From NCBI RefSeq assembly GCF_029760915.1, contig NZ_CP121685.1, positions 62,001 to 126,000 of the forward strand: 64,000 nucleotides of DNA, read 5' to 3'. This DNA comes from Olleya sp. YS (lineage in GTDB: Bacteria > Bacteroidota > Bacteroidia > Flavobacteriales > Flavobacteriaceae). Each line of letters starts with the position of its first letter. Positions within the stretch are counted from its first letter, which is position 1. The position numbers and the translations under genes were made by a program. Below the pieces are notes generated by a model that had not been told where the DNA came from, did no database searches, and saw nothing but the letters and a program-made list of their open reading frames with translations. Shown piece after piece: positions 62,972-64,000 of this stretch.

Positions 62972-64000
62972 CTAATCATTCTTAGAGTTTTTCTCCTCAA
63001 TCCATTTACTCATATACTTTGTACTTTGCATAGTTTGATGCATCAAGATTTGACCTAAAAAGTGTTGCTGTCTATGGTTATTTAATCCTGTTTGAAGTAG
63101 CTCTAATTTGTATAACACATCTTTAGTATAGATAGCCTTATCGTAAAGTGTGTTAATAATCATAAAACCATTTTTTTGCTTACCATTCCAGTATATTTTA
63201 TTGGAGTATAGCTCTACTGCTTGCTTAGCAAATGCTTTAGCATCGTCTTCAATAAATGCATTAGTATCTTTTAAGGTACCATACATACCTTCTGCTCCAA
63301 TAGTTGTAGTAATACAAGGCGTACCATTTATCATGGCATCAATCAGTTTACCTTTTAATCCTGCTCCAAAACGTAAAGGTGCTAAACATACTTTAGCCTC
63401 TTTCATCACTTGGTTAACATCTTCTGCAAAGCCTTTAATTAAAAAGCCATCTTTATCGCTATGCAATTGTGTTGCTTTATCAGACACATAGGACCCGTAA
63501 ATATGCATTTCTGCTTTAGGTAATTCTTTTTTTATGAGTGGCCAAATCTCTTCTTTTAAAAATAAAACTGCATCAAAATTAGGCTCGTGCATAAAGTTAC
63601 CTATGGTAATAAAATCGTTACGGTCTTTAAACTTTGGACTGTTGCGCTGTGCTTCTGGAGAAATTGGGTCTAATAAAAACGGAAGGTAATACAACAAGTG
63701 TTCATCTACTTTAAATTGATTAACTAATATTTCTATCTCTACTTGAGATATCATTAATGTTAAATCGCATCTCAAAATACTTGCAATTTCACGTTTTGCT
63801 GTGTCGTTTTGCAAATAATTTTTATCAAAAAACGCTTGATCTTTTAAGGCTTGTTGACGTCCTTTGCGTAAACTGTGCAAATCTTCTGTATCCAATACTC
63901 TTAAAGCATTAGGACAATGCTCTGCCACACGCCATCCAAATTGCTCTTCAACCATAAAACGGTCAAACAACACAATGTTTGGATTTAATGTTTTAATAAA
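62972..64000 (-). CDS. GT4-type glycosyltransferase (5' end outside window)
   Basis: The reading frame is open to the window edge on the minus strand. The GTG at 63973 is a Val codon inside NPNIVLFDRF, not a start. The visible 342 residues hold FITIGNFMHEPNFDAVLFL in mid-protein (second Rossmann domain), IYGSYV, and the donor-site region LAPLRFGAGLKGKLIDAM with NGTPCITTTIGAEGM after it. This fits a group 1 glycosyltransferase. It marks the edge of another cell-surface glycan gene group. Confidence 0.8.
   Translation of the reverse strand, partial: FIKTLNPNIVLFDRFMVEEQFGWRVAEHCPNALRVLDTEDLHSLRKGRQQALKDQAFFDKNYLQNDTAKREIASILRCDLTLMISQVEIEILVNQFKVDEHLLYYLPFLLDPISPEAQRNSPKFKDRNDFITIGNFMHEPNFDAVLFLKEEIWPLIKKELPKAEMHIYGSYVSDKATQLHSDKDGFLIKGFAEDVNQVMKEAKVCLAPLRFGAGLKGKLIDAMINGTPCITTTIGAEGMYGTLKDTNAFIEDDAKAFAKQAVELYSNKIYWNGKQKNGFMIINTLYDKAIYTKDVLYKLELLQTGLNNHRQQHFLGQILMHQTMQSTKYMSKWIEEKNSKND

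Noticed and set aside
62964-62984. Seven-base inverted repeat TAAGAAT/ATTCTTA as a terminator
   Set aside because: No T-run follows on either strand and it overlaps the end of the glycosyltransferase gene.
63973-63973. GTG at 63973 as the start of the last glycosyltransferase
   Set aside because: The frame is open upstream to the window edge and the codon reads as Val inside a conserved-looking strand.
1-64000. Insertion sequences, prophage, CRISPR arrays or rRNA genes
   Set aside because: No transposase, integrase, repeat-spacer array or rRNA sequence was found on either strand.

Overview
The window looks like chromosomal DNA of a marine-type Flavobacteriaceae member (Bacteroidota). The signs are AT-rich sequence, -7 elements of the form TAnnTTTG, a type IX secretion (T9SS) C-terminal sorting domain on a 2216-residue secreted protein, fused ResB-CcsA, NusB with a long N-terminal extension, SecA with family-specific insertions and no zinc tail, BshB1 (bacillithiol), a DUF3276/PUR-alpha protein, and TTG/GTG starts at some genes. 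I cannot name the genus. No insertion sequence, prophage or CRISPR array was seen.

Positions 1-18463 (minus strand) form one compact, head-to-tail surface polysaccharide locus. Reading 5' to 3' it runs: Wza-like outer membrane export lipoprotein, Wzc-like tyrosine autokinase with a (Gly-Tyr)n tail, Wzm permease, Wzt ATPase with an extra C-terminal domain, a 630-residue protein ending in a kinase fold, several GT2/GT4 glycosyltransferases, an FkbM methyltransferase, a GT11 fucosyltransferase, a second methyltransferase-like protein, an MBOAT O-acyltransferase, and an SGNH-like protein cut by the window edge. Gene spacing is -11 to about +22 bases, and a good promoter sits only in front of wza, so a single long operon is likely. 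The pairing of a Wzt C-terminal domain with a kinase-fold neighbour suggests export gated by a chain-terminating cap, as in the WbdD/Wzt systems. This is the most interesting hypothesis in the window.

Positions 18.5-27.4 kb (plus strand) hold ABC-F (Uup), a methyltransferase, a PduO-type adenosyltransferase, a DUF2795 protein, SecA, a small membrane protein and a DUF1801/YdeI protein, with hairpin terminators between units. A folded, repeat-like intergenic element lies at 20658-20800. Positions 27.4-37.4 kb (minus) hold the giant T9SS adhesin-like protein, then yajC, a DUF1573 lipoprotein and nusB, then a leucine-type amino acid dehydrogenase.

Positions 37.5-51.5 kb are mixed housekeeping: an ABC exporter, DUF3276, an acyltransferase, a bile-acid/sodium symporter-family protein, CsaA, tRNA-His, bshB1, rlmF, a PLP trans-sulfuration enzyme, mscL with several very small ORFs, a short secreted protein sharing a module with the giant protein, the ResB-CcsA fusion and a group III truncated haemoglobin. 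Positions 51.6-57.0 kb (plus) form a tight operon (DUF2520, KdsC-like phosphatase, UbiA-family prenyltransferase, Maf), followed by a lipoprotein, MscS and CorA. Positions 58.0-62.9 kb (plus) hold a secreted PIG-L deacetylase, a 34-residue membrane peptide, a sodium:solute symporter and a lipoprotein, which look translationally coupled. The window ends inside another minus-strand glycosyltransferase.
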